DNA of 64,000 nt from Corynebacterium callunae DSM 20147 (GCF_000344785.1 NC_020506.1:62001-126000), one strand, 5' to 3'; positions 54,596 to 63,994 are shown, counted from the first letter of the stretch. Program-made: numbers and translations. Notes: generated from the sequence alone by a model not told the origin.

Positions 54596-55765
54596 CTTAC
54601 GCTGCACAGCGGTCTTTTCGTCAGGAGCGTCAATAATGAGGAGATTTGCGGGGGTATTCTCGGCGATTTTATAATCAGCTAGACCCAGGTTTCCGGCAGG
54701 ATTTGTGGTGATGAAATCAAAGGGGGTGTCTAGGTGATTTGCGGTGAGCATATGGGAGACATGAAGGCCGGAATCTAGAATGCGCAGTGGATCTGCGTCG
54801 CCCATGGGATAAAAAGGATCGTTGAGGGAGTCTTGGCAGAAACTAACCGGGATGCCCCATTCGGTGAGCTGCTTTACGGGCGCCACGCCACGAGGGATGG
54901 GTCCGTTGTAACCCAAGCCTTGGAGGTGTAGGTTCTCGTTGGGGCACACCGCAAAGCGGATATTGGATGCTGCAAGCTTAGGAAGCAGGCGGGCCATATA
55001 GCCGGGGGAGTAATAGGCCATGGCTACGGAGTGGGACACCACAGTCTGCTCGCCCATGGAGCGCTTATTGGCTTCGGCGGCCATAACCTCGACAAAACGG
55101 GACTGGGCATCATCAATTTCATCGGTATGGACATCGATGGGCTTTGAATGCTTCTCCGCAAGATCAAAAAGCCACTTGAGGGAAGCTACGCCATCATCGC
55201 GAGTGGGCTCTAGGTGAGGGATTCCGCCAACCACATCGGCGCCCGCAGTCATGGCGTCGATCATGAGCTTATCGCCACCTTCGTAGGCATAAATGCCATT
55301 TTGTGGGAAGGCGACAATTTGAATTTCGCACCAATCGCGGACTTCGTCGCGTAGTTCAGCAAGGGCTTCAAAACCGGCGAAGGTGGGATCGGTGACATCA
55401 ACGTGGGTGCGAATAAAGCCGACCCCATGTTCAGCTGCGCGGCGTGCTGCTGCCAGGGCTTTTGCCTTGATATCTGCTTTGATGTGGAAGCCTTGAGCCT
55501 TGCGATCTGCCCAGATTCCAATGGCCTCAAAAAGCGTGCCGGAGGTGTTGACGCGAGGAACACCTTCAGTATTGGCATAGTCCAGGTGGATATGTGCCTC
55601 GGCAAATTGTGGGGTGGCAATGCGTCCGGCGGCGTCATAATCGTCGGAGCGGTTATCGGTTTCAGATCTTAAAGAAGAGGGGGTGATGGAGTTGATCTTT
55701 TCACCCTCGATCTGGATATCTACTAGCTCTGCATTATTTCTAATTTGGGCATTAAGGATGCGCAC
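54518..55765 (-). CDS. Amidohydrolase, cytosine/creatinine deaminase type
   Basis: 415 residues, TIM-barrel metal-dependent deaminase. Metal ligands: HIHLDYA near 60 (HxH), VHTDEIDD near 210, VVSHSVAM near 243 and the Asp in FCQDSLNDPF near 310. These fit cytosine deaminase relatives; in C. glutamicum one such enzyme deaminates both creatinine and cytosine. It hydrolyses a C-N bond releasing ammonia. No transporter gene of the pathway is adjacent. The start ATG 55765 is preceded by AAAAGGGAG at a good distance. It reads toward the MFS exporter operator. Confidence 0.82.
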   Translation of the reverse strand: MRILNAQIRNNAELVDIQIEGEKINSITPSSLRSETDNRSDDYDAAGRIATPQFAEAHIHLDYANTEGVPRVNTSGTLFEAIGIWADRKAQGFHIKADIKAKALAAARRAAEHGVGFIRTHVDVTDPTFAGFEALAELRDEVRDWCEIQIVAFPQNGIYAYEGGDKLMIDAMTAGADVVGGIPHLEPTRDDGVASLKWLFDLAEKHSKPIDVHTDEIDDAQSRFVEVMAAEANKRSMGEQTVVSHSVAMAYYSPGYMARLLPKLAASNIRFAVCPNENLHLQGLGYNGPIPRGVAPVKQLTEWGIPVSFCQDSLNDPFYPMGDADPLRILDSGLHVSHMLTANHLDTPFDFITTNPAGNLGLADYKIAENTPANLLIIDAPDEKTAVQRKSAVLLSIHRGKTVISRQPAEVKWGL

Positions 55766-55874
55766 AAAAACTCCCTTTTCACAGCTAAAACAGTCTTTTT
55801 AAGGCCGATCAATAATCAACCCTTTAATATTCTATAGGCCGACAGATAGTTTTTTACAGTGGGGAGCTGTGAGC

Positions 55875-56468
55875 TTAAACAACCATGGTGAATTGGCGGA
55901 GGAAATTAGCCATCATGGCATCGGCATCGGCAACCTCTACCTGGCCTTGGCCTAAAATTTCAATGGTTTTCATGGGGGTTTCAGTATTTGAACGCACTGA
56001 TCCAAGCACTGCAGCTGCATCGGTAATGGGGGAGTCGGCAGTGCCGCCAGCGCCAGGAGTCGGGGTGGTTTCGGTGTTGGCGGAGCCTGACGCAGTACCT
56101 GTTTCAGACGCAGTTCCGGTGGCATCTGAAGTGCCACTGGTGCCGGTAGTTGGCGATTCCGTAGCAGCACTACCTACAGTTCCTTTTAGGCCACAGCTTT
56201 CTGCTGCAGCATCAACGCGTGCAAGAGCAGCCAAAATGTCATTGCCGCGGGAATCAAAAGCAGCAAGAGCCTGTGCCTGGGCGACTTTATTTTGGTAATC
56301 AGCATCAGAAGTCCAATAGGCAGCTGCGGTATCGCAGGAGATGTCACCCGAAGGAACCTGGGCAAGCATCGCGCCTACTGCAGCATGAGAGGCGGGAACC
56401 GGGGCTAGAGAAAGCAAGGCGGTGCCAAGGATGACTGGGGTTAAAAGTCGAGCAGAAAACGTGCGCAT
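55875..56468 (-). CDS. Small secreted two-cysteine protein, paralog A
   Basis: 197 residues with a Sec signal peptide (hydrophobic 8-28, Ala-rich cleavage site near SHA-AV). The mature domain has DISCDTAAAYWTSDADYQNK, then AFDSRGNDILAALARVDAA and ESCGLKG, the two Cys probably forming a disulfide. Then comes a Thr/Gly/Ser-rich linker (about 105-155) and a C-terminal helix. Its neighbour shares the same domain, so they form a tandem pair. The family is not recognised; it is superficially like small exported actinobacterial hemophore-like proteins but without matching motifs. It starts at ATG 56468. Confidence 0.75.
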   Translation of the reverse strand: MRTFSARLLTPVILGTALLSLAPVPASHAAVGAMLAQVPSGDISCDTAAAYWTSDADYQNKVAQAQALAAFDSRGNDILAALARVDAAAESCGLKGTVGSAATESPTTGTSGTSDATGTASETGTASGSANTETTPTPGAGGTADSPITDAAAVLGSVRSNTETPMKTIEILGQGQVEVADADAMMANFLRQFTMVV

Positions 56469-56500
56469 ATAAAGAGTATGTCACCTTAAATGAAGAAATA

Positions 56501-56537
56501 GCCTTGCAAAAGAAGGAAAATCCAACTTTTGCAAGGC
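56501..56537 (-). terminator. Terminator of secreted protein paralog B
   Basis: GCCTTGCAAAAG and CTTTTGCAAGGC form a 12-bp stem with a 13-base loop. On the minus strand it is followed by TATTTCTTC. Confidence 0.7.
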
Positions 56538-56555
56538 GCGGAATGACAAAACTAC

Positions 56556-57071
56556 TTAGATGTTGATTCCGAACTGAGCCAAGAACTGCTTGACGATCTG
56601 GTAGAGATCAGGAAGCTGAACGCCTCCCACACCTGGGACCTGAACGGTGTAGGAAGGGGTACCGGCAGGAGCGAAGGAAGCTACAGGAGCAGCTGCTGCA
56701 GGCGCTGGGGTGTTGTTGGTGGTGTCAGCATTTCCGCCAGTAGCACCGGTAGCGCCGGTGTTGGTGGTGCCACCCTTCAGGCCACAACGGTTGGCTGCCT
56801 CATCAACGCGTGCGAGGGCTGCCTTGATCTGTGGGCCACGGGAATCAAAAAGTGCAAGAGCGTTAGCCTGGGAGACCTTGCTGTTGTAATCAGCTTCGGT
56901 GGTCCAGTACTTGGAAGCCTGGGCGCAGGAGATCTGGCCAGCAGGAATTGCATTGAGGGCATCGTCAATTGCGTCAGCAGATGCGGTTGCAGGTGCAGCT
57001 AGAGCGGCAGCTCCAACGAAGGTTGCGGTGAGGGCGAAAGAACGGGACTTGGCGGAGTTGAAAATGCTCAT
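56556..57071 (-). CDS. Small secreted two-cysteine protein, paralog B
   Basis: 171 residues from ATG 57071; 12 more would be added from 57107, but the signal peptide begins at the later Met (SIFNSAKSRSFALTATFVGAA). The mature domain aligns with paralog A: QISCAQASKYWTTEADYNSK, ALFDSRGPQIKAALARVDEA and NRCGLKG. An Asn/Thr/Ala/Pro-rich linker follows, with a C-terminal segment ending QFLAQFGINI. It is exported; function unknown. It has its own terminator, so the two copies are probably transcribed separately. Confidence 0.75.
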   Translation of the reverse strand: MSIFNSAKSRSFALTATFVGAAALAAPATASADAIDDALNAIPAGQISCAQASKYWTTEADYNSKVSQANALALFDSRGPQIKAALARVDEAANRCGLKGGTTNTGATGATGGNADTTNNTPAPAAAAPVASFAPAGTPSYTVQVPGVGGVQLPDLYQIVKQFLAQFGINI

Positions 57072-57171
57072 AGCCACTAAGGATACGGAAGTTATTAAAG
57101 TATACAAGTGTTAAAGGTGGGAATTCATTCATAATTTAATAAAAGAACAACCTAAATTCTTCTAAGAGGCT

Positions 57172-58128
57172 GTGCTGCAACAATGGTCTAGCATTGTTTT
57201 TGTGTTCGATCCTCAAATCTCCCAGGCTCATAACTCAGCGCTGAGATCTATTGCTCGAGTGGTATCTGAAACCACCACACCCCTACCAAAAGAACAGGCG
57301 CTAGCCGGCGTCGTAAAGCTCTTAAAGGCCGGGGACGTGCTGGCCTTGACCGGGGCTGGGGTGTCTACGGACTCCGGCATCCCCGATTATCGCGGGCCGG
57401 GTGGCAGTTTGAGCAAGCATCGGCCGATGACCTACCAGGAGTTTCGCCATGATCCGCAGGCCTCGCACCGCTATTGGGCGCGGTCTTTTGTGGGTTGGCG
57501 TTTGATGGATCAGGCTGCGCCCAATCGCAGTCATTTTGCGCTGGTTGAGCTGGAGCAGCAGGGTCATATTAATGGTGTGATCACCCAAAATGTGGATGGT
57601 TTGCACGCTGCAGCCGGTACTAAGAACCTTTTGGCGCTACATGGTGATTTGGCCACCGTTATGTGCTTGAACTGCGGTTTTAAGGAGGATCGTCACCTTT
57701 TTGATGAACGCCTCGAACAAGCAAACCCCGGTTATGTGGCCTCCATTAAGTTGGATCCCGATGCGGTAAATCCCGATGGTGACGTCACCCTTGATCAGGA
57801 ACACGTTGACCGTTTTAATATGATCGGCTGCGTAAAATGTGGCTCCAAGCTGCTAAAACCTGATGTGGTTTATTTTGGTGAACCAGTACCTGGCGAGCGC
57901 AAGAAAAAGATAAGAGAGCTTCTCGACGCCGCCTCTGCGGTGGTCGTTGTAGGTTCCTCCCTTGCGGTGATGAGTGGGTACCGGATTGTTATTGAGGCCC
58001 AGCGGGCCGGCAAACCCGTCGCCGTTATTAATGGTGGCCCGGGGCGCGCTGATCACCGCGTAGAAATACTGTGGCGCACCCGCGTCGCGCCTGCCTTTGA
58101 CGATATTTTGGATTCTTTGGAGCTTTAA
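57172..58128 (+). CDS. Sir2-family NAD-dependent protein deacylase
   Basis: 318 residues. NAD-binding GAGVSTDSGIPDYRG near 62-76, ITQNVDGLH near 138 and the catalytic His in LALHGDL near 157 are present. A zinc ribbon has CLNCG and, after an insert of about 45 residues, CVKCG. GSSLAVMSGYR near 268 is also typical. It removes acyl groups from lysines while consuming NAD. The start at GTG 57172 is provisional; about 50 residues precede the fold. It is convergent with a lipase gene, overlapping by 4 bases. Confidence 0.9.
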   Translation: MLQQWSSIVFVFDPQISQAHNSALRSIARVVSETTTPLPKEQALAGVVKLLKAGDVLALTGAGVSTDSGIPDYRGPGGSLSKHRPMTYQEFRHDPQASHRYWARSFVGWRLMDQAAPNRSHFALVELEQQGHINGVITQNVDGLHAAAGTKNLLALHGDLATVMCLNCGFKEDRHLFDERLEQANPGYVASIKLDPDAVNPDGDVTLDQEHVDRFNMIGCVKCGSKLLKPDVVYFGEPVPGERKKKIRELLDAASAVVVVGSSLAVMSGYRIVIEAQRAGKPVAVINGGPGRADHRVEILWRTRVAPAFDDILDSLEL

Positions 58129-59120
58129 ATCTCGGGGGTCTCGGCGTCGGTCTCTGTCTTTGCATCGGCGCGGCAGATGCGGGCGAGGTCGGCGCGTACC
58201 AGGGCGCGGACGCGGGAATCATAAGGCATATTTTCATGCAGCACCACAGAGTTGGGATCGAGATTTTCCACCCAAATATTGTGCACACGGTTGGCATCTT
58301 CTGGAGAATCCGGCTGCAAAAAGCAGGTCTCTGGAGGTTGGATGACAGTATCAAAATGCGTGGCGATGCAGAGATAACTCACCCCGGGATCAAGATCGCC
58401 ACCTTCATTAATGGCCTTAATAATCTCGTGGTCTCGAATCATCTCAAACGCAGCACTGCCAAACCAGCTTTGGACCACTGAATTAGCCACAGTTTCCCCG
58501 CGATTGCTGCGCAGTAGGGGACTAACAATGCCGCCCATAGTGGTGCCATGATTGGGAACTGCCAAACACACCAGATGTTTTACCTTGGAGGCGCCACCCA
58601 ACACCCGCATCCAATAGCGCAATAAAACCCCGCCTTGGGAATGGCCCACCAATACCACCTGAGTAGCCCCAGTTGCAAGCAATACTGTATCTATATATGC
58701 GCCAATCTGGGCTGCGGATTCAGGTACCGTGCCGGTTGCGCGCTGCCCAAAATCTGGGGCAAAAACAGCCCATCCGTCTTTTCTAAGCTCTGCCCCCAGT
58801 TCTTGCCAATCACCTTTGGTAGTACCGGTGCCATGAATAAGCACCACTGGCCAGGGACGTTCGGTGGTGGGGCGTGCCCGCCAATCATCTTCAAAAAGCC
58901 CACGAGGTTTAAGACGCGCAAAAATGGGGAGAGCGCCGGTGGAGTCCTCATTAAGTTTGGATCTATTTTTGGGATTGCGGTAATAATTGCTGACGATCTC
59001 GCGCACCACATCTTCTGGCAGGGAATCTGCCTGCGGTGCATCATCGGTGGGAAGGTTTTTCCACACGGTTTTAAGAGCATTAGTTAGTTCGCGACGGAGA
59101 TCGCTAAAGGCTTCGACCAT
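58125..59120 (-). CDS. Alpha/beta-fold lipase/esterase, paralog 1
   Basis: 331 residues. The nucleophile elbow is VLVGHSQGGVLLRYW near 180 and the oxyanion region VLIHGTGTTKGDW near 95. Acidic and His partners are expected in the C-terminal third (VSYLCIATHFDTVIQP, VHNIWVENLDPNSVVLHENM). No signal peptide is evident at the N-terminus, so it may be cytosolic or membrane-associated. It belongs to the triacylglycerol-lipase-like group with its neighbour, about half the residues being alike by eye, a tandem duplication. The natural substrate is unknown. Confidence 0.82.
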   Translation of the reverse strand: MVEAFSDLRRELTNALKTVWKNLPTDDAPQADSLPEDVVREIVSNYYRNPKNRSKLNEDSTGALPIFARLKPRGLFEDDWRARPTTERPWPVVLIHGTGTTKGDWQELGAELRKDGWAVFAPDFGQRATGTVPESAAQIGAYIDTVLLATGATQVVLVGHSQGGVLLRYWMRVLGGASKVKHLVCLAVPNHGTTMGGIVSPLLRSNRGETVANSVVQSWFGSAAFEMIRDHEIIKAINEGGDLDPGVSYLCIATHFDTVIQPPETCFLQPDSPEDANRVHNIWVENLDPNSVVLHENMPYDSRVRALVRADLARICRADAKTETDAETPEI

Positions 59121-59138
59121 GGCCCCAACTTAGCCCAA

Positions 59139-60041
59139 TCAGCCCAAGCGGGCTACGCGATCTAATTCTGCACGCACAATCTCAATAACCCGCGGATCCC
59201 TCACCATGTCATTGTGGCGAATCATAGCGCGCGGATTATCATCTTCTACCCAAATATTGTGCACACGGTTGGGATCATCTTCTTCGGTCACTTCCAAAAA
59301 AGCCACCTCGGGAGGCTGGATGAAAGGATCAAAATGGGTTCCCACGCAGGTATAAGTAACTCCTGGATCCAGATCGCCACCCTCTGCCAAAAACTCAATA
59401 ATGTCGTGGCCACGCAATTGCTCAAATCCGGTAGGTCCAAACATTCGGTGCATAATTCTTTCCATGGTGCCTTCACCAGTGCGAACCTTGGTCAAAGGAT
59501 GCAAAATTCCGCCCATGAGTGTGCCGTGATTAGGCACAGACAAAGACACCATATGCCGGACTTTCATATATCCGCCATAAGAGCGCATCCAATAACGCGC
59601 CACTACGCCACCTTGGGAATGTCCCACCAATACAACTTGGGCCGCGCCGGTGACCAAGAGGACAGCATCAATATAGGCACCAATTTGAGCTGCGGATTCT
59701 GCGATGGGAGCAGTGGCACGATGGCCAAAGTCGGGAGCAAAAACAGCCCAACCTTTAGCCCGGAGCTCACCACCCATTTCTTCCCAAGAGCCTTTGCTGG
59801 CGCCCGAACCATGAATTAGCACAATGGGCCACGGACGAGCACCAGTTGGGCGCGCCCGCCAATCATCTTGGAAAAAGCCCTTGGGTTTTAGCCGTGCAGT
59901 CAGCGGCAAGGTGATATTTGTGGCGTGATCATAGAGCTCTTGAGTGAGTTCTTCTGCAAAATCTTCACGGGGATTTCGGCTCACTTTAGCGAGACCACGG
60001 TCAACTGCACGGCGCAGCATTCCGGTATGTTCCTGGGACAT
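59139..60041 (-). CDS. Alpha/beta-fold lipase/esterase, paralog 2
   Basis: 300 residues, same architecture as the next gene downstream: VLIHGSGASKGSWEEMG, VLVGHSQGGVVARYW, VTYTCVGTHFDPFIQPPEV and VHNIWVEDDNPRAMIRHNDM. The last motif would carry the catalytic His region. It is upstream of paralog 1 with 18 bases between, so the two are co-transcribed. The start ATG 60041 is provisional. The N-terminus is basic and lacks a clear signal peptide. Confidence 0.82.
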   Translation of the reverse strand: MSQEHTGMLRRAVDRGLAKVSRNPREDFAEELTQELYDHATNITLPLTARLKPKGFFQDDWRARPTGARPWPIVLIHGSGASKGSWEEMGGELRAKGWAVFAPDFGHRATAPIAESAAQIGAYIDAVLLVTGAAQVVLVGHSQGGVVARYWMRSYGGYMKVRHMVSLSVPNHGTLMGGILHPLTKVRTGEGTMERIMHRMFGPTGFEQLRGHDIIEFLAEGGDLDPGVTYTCVGTHFDPFIQPPEVAFLEVTEEDDPNRVHNIWVEDDNPRAMIRHNDMVRDPRVIEIVRAELDRVARLG

Positions 60042-60124
60042 GCGATCACATTAACCCCAACCGACACAACTCGCGCGTTGAAAAGTGCGCGAGTAGAGGG
60101 CGCCGGGAAAAGGGGCAGTTTGCG

Positions 60125-60634
60125 TTAGGTCCGGTTGCCACGATTGTGTGCTGCGCGATCGCCTGCCATTAGCTTATTAAGCAGGGAAATGAGCAGATCT
60201 TGTTCGATGGGGGTTAATTCATTAGCCCACTGTTCTTCCAATTTCTGCTGTTGGGGAGCTATTTCCGCAAGGTATTTTTGGCCGGCAGCAGTAATACTGA
60301 GCATTTTGGAACGTTTATCTGCCGCTGCCGTTTCCTGTTCCACAAAACCTTGGGCTAGCAGTGGCTTTAATAAGTTGGACAGTGCAGGTTTGCTCATGCC
60401 ACTTAGCTGAGCGGTGTGCGCAGGGGAGATGGGACCCTGCTGGCCAATAATGCTGAGCACTCTAAAAGCTGCCCAAGTGGAATGGTGCGGACGATGCACT
60501 GTGGAATCAAGGTCATAGGCCAGCAAATGCGCGCTGTGATGTAGTGCTTCCACCAGACGAGTGGCAGTGGATGATGTAGGAACCGGAGGTTGTCCTTGTT
60601 CGGGATTTTCCCCAGAGATCTTTTTCTGTGCCAC
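60125..60634 (-). CDS. MarR family transcriptional regulator
   Basis: 169 residues. The winged helix is at about 45-140 with SPAHTAQLSGMSKPALSNLL as recognition region and ETAAADKRSKMLSITAAG as wing. It is divergent from amn and upstream of the lipase pair in the same direction (83 bases apart), so it may control either. The ligand is unknown. Confidence 0.85.
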   Translation of the reverse strand: MAQKKISGENPEQGQPPVPTSSTATRLVEALHHSAHLLAYDLDSTVHRPHHSTWAAFRVLSIIGQQGPISPAHTAQLSGMSKPALSNLLKPLLAQGFVEQETAAADKRSKMLSITAAGQKYLAEIAPQQQKLEEQWANELTPIEQDLLISLLNKLMAGDRAAHNRGNRT

Positions 60635-60720
60635 TGCTTTCCCTGCCTTTTTCGCTTTGATTTAGACCTAGGATTCCACATCCACGGCGTATTTGTGTCA
60701 GCACAGTTAGTCTAGGGCGC

Positions 60721-62169
60721 ATGGAATTACGTGAAGCACCAAACATGCAAAAGATGAGCAGTATCGATGAGGCCATTGACACCCTCATTGAGATTTATAA
60801 TCGCTCCACTGAGCTGGCGAAGCAAACTTTAGAAAACGAAGATTATGCAGCTTATGCGGATGTGGTTTATCCCAAACTCATTGTTGATGTGCTGAAGTGG
60901 AAGCCCATTGACCGCACTGAGCCTTTTGGTTATGTGGATAAAGCAGGGCGTTATTCTGCAATCTTGTCCAAGCCGCACATTATTGAGCCTTATTTACGGG
61001 AGCAGCTTACCCGCCTGACCAGCAATTATCCTTGCAGTATTGAGGTTGGTCCCTCTGATGTGCGAATTCCGCCGGAGTATATCCGTGATGCTCCCTCGGC
61101 CTCCGAAGCGCGCCGGGCCGGTGATGTTGCTGATATCATTCCGCGACCCACCCTCGATGAAGTGCAAGATGCCATTATTGATGGTGAATGGGAAGCTTTT
61201 AATGGCTCGGAGCAGCCCCTTTTCCACTTTGGGCCACAGCGTTTTGATATCGCCTGCGCGCGTATTGAGCACTACACCGGCATCCAGGTAGATCATGTAC
61301 AGAAGTACATTTTGTTCACCAACTACGCCATGCATACCAGCGAGTTTGTGCATTTTGCTATGAATGAGTTGTCTTCTGGCAGCTCCCGTTATGTGGCGCT
61401 GTCTTTGCCCAATGGCCAACTTATTGATGCAGAAACTGCCGCTTCTTTACAGGAAGAGGGTGGTGCGGGAGCCCTGGACCTGGGCAGTCGCTTCCAAATG
61501 CCACGTTATGATCTGATCACAGAGGATGGCGATGGCATCACCATTATTAATATCGGTGTAGGTCCATCAAATGCGAAAACCATTACTGATTGTCTGGCGG
61601 TACTGCGCCCTGAAGCATGGGTGATGATCGGCCACTGCGCCGGCCTTGATGCTCGTATGCGCATCGGTGACCTTATTTTGGGTAACGCTTATCAGCGTGA
61701 AGATCATATTTTGAATAATCGCATCCCTTTGGGCAATCCCATTCCAGCTATTCCCGAAGTGCAAAAAGCGCTGGAATCAAGCGTTAATGAGATTTATGGC
61801 GATGACAATGAGCTGATGCGCACTGGAACGGTGCTTTCTACCGATGATCGCAACTGGGAATGGCACACTCCGCGCAATCTGTGGAATTGGCTTAAAGGTT
61901 CAACCGCGGTGGCAGTGGATATGGAATCTGCAACGTTAGCTACCAATGGATACCGTTATCGCATTCCCTATGGAGCTTTGTTGAGCGTTTCGGATTTGCC
62001 TTTGCATGCGGTTCCCAAGCTGCCAGCGCAGGCTCAAGCCTTCTATTCAAATTCCAAGGAAGCACACCTCATGTGCGCGGTGCGTGCCATGGAGTACCTG
62101 GCGGTTGACCCGGAGCGTCTGCGTACCCGTAAGTTGCGCCGCACCCTCGGCGAGGTGCCTTTCCGCTAA
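60721..62169 (+). CDS. amn: AMP nucleosidase
   Basis: 482 residues. The N-terminal AMP-nucleosidase-specific domain is at about 1-180. The C-terminal nucleoside phosphorylase-like domain has IINIGVGPSNAKTITD, WVMIGHCAGLDARMRIGD, MESATLATNGYRYRIPYG and LLSVSDLPLH. It hydrolyses AMP to adenine and ribose 5-phosphate, adjusting adenylate pools. The length fits the E. coli enzyme. Two in-frame ATGs (60721, 60748) are possible starts. It is followed after the stop by a GCTTGTCGACG motif and a 250-base gap. Confidence 0.93.
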   Translation: MELREAPNMQKMSSIDEAIDTLIEIYNRSTELAKQTLENEDYAAYADVVYPKLIVDVLKWKPIDRTEPFGYVDKAGRYSAILSKPHIIEPYLREQLTRLTSNYPCSIEVGPSDVRIPPEYIRDAPSASEARRAGDVADIIPRPTLDEVQDAIIDGEWEAFNGSEQPLFHFGPQRFDIACARIEHYTGIQVDHVQKYILFTNYAMHTSEFVHFAMNELSSGSSRYVALSLPNGQLIDAETAASLQEEGGAGALDLGSRFQMPRYDLITEDGDGITIINIGVGPSNAKTITDCLAVLRPEAWVMIGHCAGLDARMRIGDLILGNAYQREDHILNNRIPLGNPIPAIPEVQKALESSVNEIYGDDNELMRTGTVLSTDDRNWEWHTPRNLWNWLKGSTAVAVDMESATLATNGYRYRIPYGALLSVSDLPLHAVPKLPAQAQAFYSNSKEAHLMCAVRAMEYLAVDPERLRTRKLRRTLGEVPFR

Positions 62170-62422
62170 AAGGATGCTTGTCGACGTCGCCTTTTAGCGT
62201 CTTAATGGGATCAGGTTGACACTTCAACATGTGACAAAAGTTTGTATTTCTCGCTCCATTGAAATTTATATTTAACTATAGAATTTAAACTTGTCCAGGA
62301 GTTTTTCAGTTAAAAACTATTTCTTTGTAACTTAAACCACTTCATGGGCATTAGTGTGATGTAACGCTAAAATCGGTGGAAATTCATTCTCTGTTATACA
62401 TTTCCTTGGAAAGGGAGAAACT
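62170..62422 (+). promoter_or_regulatory. Control region before aromatic aldehyde dehydrogenase gene
   Basis: 253 bases, AT-rich, no coding. It holds the GCTTGTCGACG copy (62176-62186). The ribosome site GGAAAGGGAGAAA sits before the GTG start at 62423. No clear operator was identified. Confidence 0.4.
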
Positions 62423-63889
62423 GTGACCACTGCTCAACCAATGCAATCCCAACTCATCATTGACAATGAAAAGCGCCCAGCTAGCAACGGTGCCACCTTT
62501 GATCGCCTGCACGCACAGGATGGTCATGTAGTTACCACCGGTGCTGCTGCTTCTGTAGAAGATGCTATTGCTGCAGTTGAGTCTTGCGCTAAGGCTTTCC
62601 CAGGTTGGGCTCAAACTGGCCCAACTGAGCGTCGTCGTATTTTGCTTAAGGCTGCGGATCTTTTGGAGCAGCGCGCTGAAGAATTCATTGCAACCATGAC
62701 CGCTGAGGTTTCTGCGGCTCCGGATTGGTCTGGCTTTAACGTATTCCTTACCACCCAGGTACTGCGCGAAGCTGCCAGCATGGCATCCCAGCTTATTGGA
62801 GAGACCATGCCAAATGACCGCGGTGTCCTTTCCATGACCGTGCGCCAGCCTGCTGGTGTTGTATTGAGCATGGCGCCATGGAACGCTGCTGGCGTTTTGG
62901 GTATGCGCTCTATCGCTTATCCTTTGGTCTGCGGTAACCCAGTGGTTTTCCGTGCTTCTGAAGGCAGCCCTCGTACCCACGAAATGCTCGTTGAAGTTCT
63001 TATTGATGCAGGCTTGCCAGCTGGTGTTGTTAACTTCATTACCAACCGTCCCGAAGATTCCGACCAGGTTGTTGAAGCCATGATCGAGCACCCTGCTGTG
63101 CGTCGTGTGAACTTCACCGGTTCCACCAAGGTCGGTCGTATCATCGCTGAAAAGGCTGCCCGCAACCTCACCCCAGTACTTCTTGAGCTCGGTGGCAAGG
63201 CTCCACTGGTTGTTCTTGATGATGCCAACGTTGATGGCGCTGTGAATGCGGCAGTATTTGGTGCATTCATGTACCAAGGCCAGATCTGCATGTCTACCGA
63301 GCGCATTATCCTCGATGAGAAGATCGCTGATGAATTTGTCGAGAAGTTCACTGCTCGTGTCGCTGAGCTCAAGACCGGCGATCCAATCAAGGATCCTTCC
63401 GTTCAGATTGGTTATGTTTACCACTCCGGCAACGGCGAACGCATCAATGCCATGATCGATGACGCTGTGGCAAAGGGTGGCACCATAGCAGTTGGCGGCC
63501 ACGCCGATGGCGCAGCTCACCGACCAACCGTTATCGACCACGTCACTCCAGACATGCAGATCTACAGCGAGGAGACCTTTGCTCCAATTACCGCTATCAT
63601 CCGCGTAAATGGCTACGATGAGGCAATTGAGAAGGCCAACGACACCGAATATGGTCTGGCTGCAGCTGTCCACGGCACCGATTCTTTCCGTACCTTCCAG
63701 GCTGCAATGTCCATCGATGCAGGTCACGTGCACATTAATGGTGCAACCGTGCAAAACGATGCCAACGCTCCTTATGGAGGCATGAAGAGCAGTGGTTATG
63801 GTCGCTTTGATGGCCGTACCGTCTACCGTGAATTCACCGAAGAAAAGTGGATCACTATTGAAGATCCAAAGCAGCAGTACGTTCTCTAA
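62423..63889 (+). CDS. vdh: Vanillin/benzaldehyde-type aldehyde dehydrogenase
   Basis: 488 residues of the ALDH superfamily. The Asn of the oxyanion hole is in MAPWNAAGVLG near 155, the catalytic Glu in LELGGKAPLV near 255 and the nucleophile Cys in GQICMSTERI near 289. The MYQGQICMSTERII region is typical of salicylaldehyde/vanillin dehydrogenases, and it resembles the C. glutamicum vanillin dehydrogenase as remembered. It oxidises aromatic aldehydes to acids with NAD(P). Favoured codons suggest strong expression. GTG start with GGGAGAAA upstream. It ends before a strong terminator. Confidence 0.82.
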   Translation: MTTAQPMQSQLIIDNEKRPASNGATFDRLHAQDGHVVTTGAAASVEDAIAAVESCAKAFPGWAQTGPTERRRILLKAADLLEQRAEEFIATMTAEVSAAPDWSGFNVFLTTQVLREAASMASQLIGETMPNDRGVLSMTVRQPAGVVLSMAPWNAAGVLGMRSIAYPLVCGNPVVFRASEGSPRTHEMLVEVLIDAGLPAGVVNFITNRPEDSDQVVEAMIEHPAVRRVNFTGSTKVGRIIAEKAARNLTPVLLELGGKAPLVVLDDANVDGAVNAAVFGAFMYQGQICMSTERIILDEKIADEFVEKFTARVAELKTGDPIKDPSVQIGYVYHSGNGERINAMIDDAVAKGGTIAVGGHADGAAHRPTVIDHVTPDMQIYSEETFAPITAIIRVNGYDEAIEKANDTEYGLAAAVHGTDSFRTFQAAMSIDAGHVHINGATVQNDANAPYGGMKSSGYGRFDGRTVYREFTEEKWITIEDPKQQYVL

Positions 63890-63955
63890 CTCAGCTAAAA
63901 ATTTCGACCTGCTGGACTGCTAGCACGGTAGAGATCAAACCCTAATCGGGTTTCC

Positions 63956-63994
63956 AACGACATAACTTCGATAGTTCATCGAAGTTATGTCGTT
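63956..63994 (+). terminator. Terminator after aldehyde dehydrogenase gene
   Basis: AACGACATAACTTCGAT, a 5-base loop, then its exact inverse: a 17-bp perfect stem followed by CTTTAG at the window edge. Confidence 0.85.

Noticed and set aside
62384..63754. 456-codon open frame opposite the aromatic aldehyde dehydrogenase gene.
   Set aside because: Same codon-bias shadow; the sense frame has all ALDH catalytic motifs.
63956..63994. Inverted repeat beginning ATAACTTCG resembles the arms of a loxP site.
   Set aside because: The spacer is 5 bases instead of 8 and the arms diverge after nine bases. The stem lies right after a gene and reads as a normal terminator.
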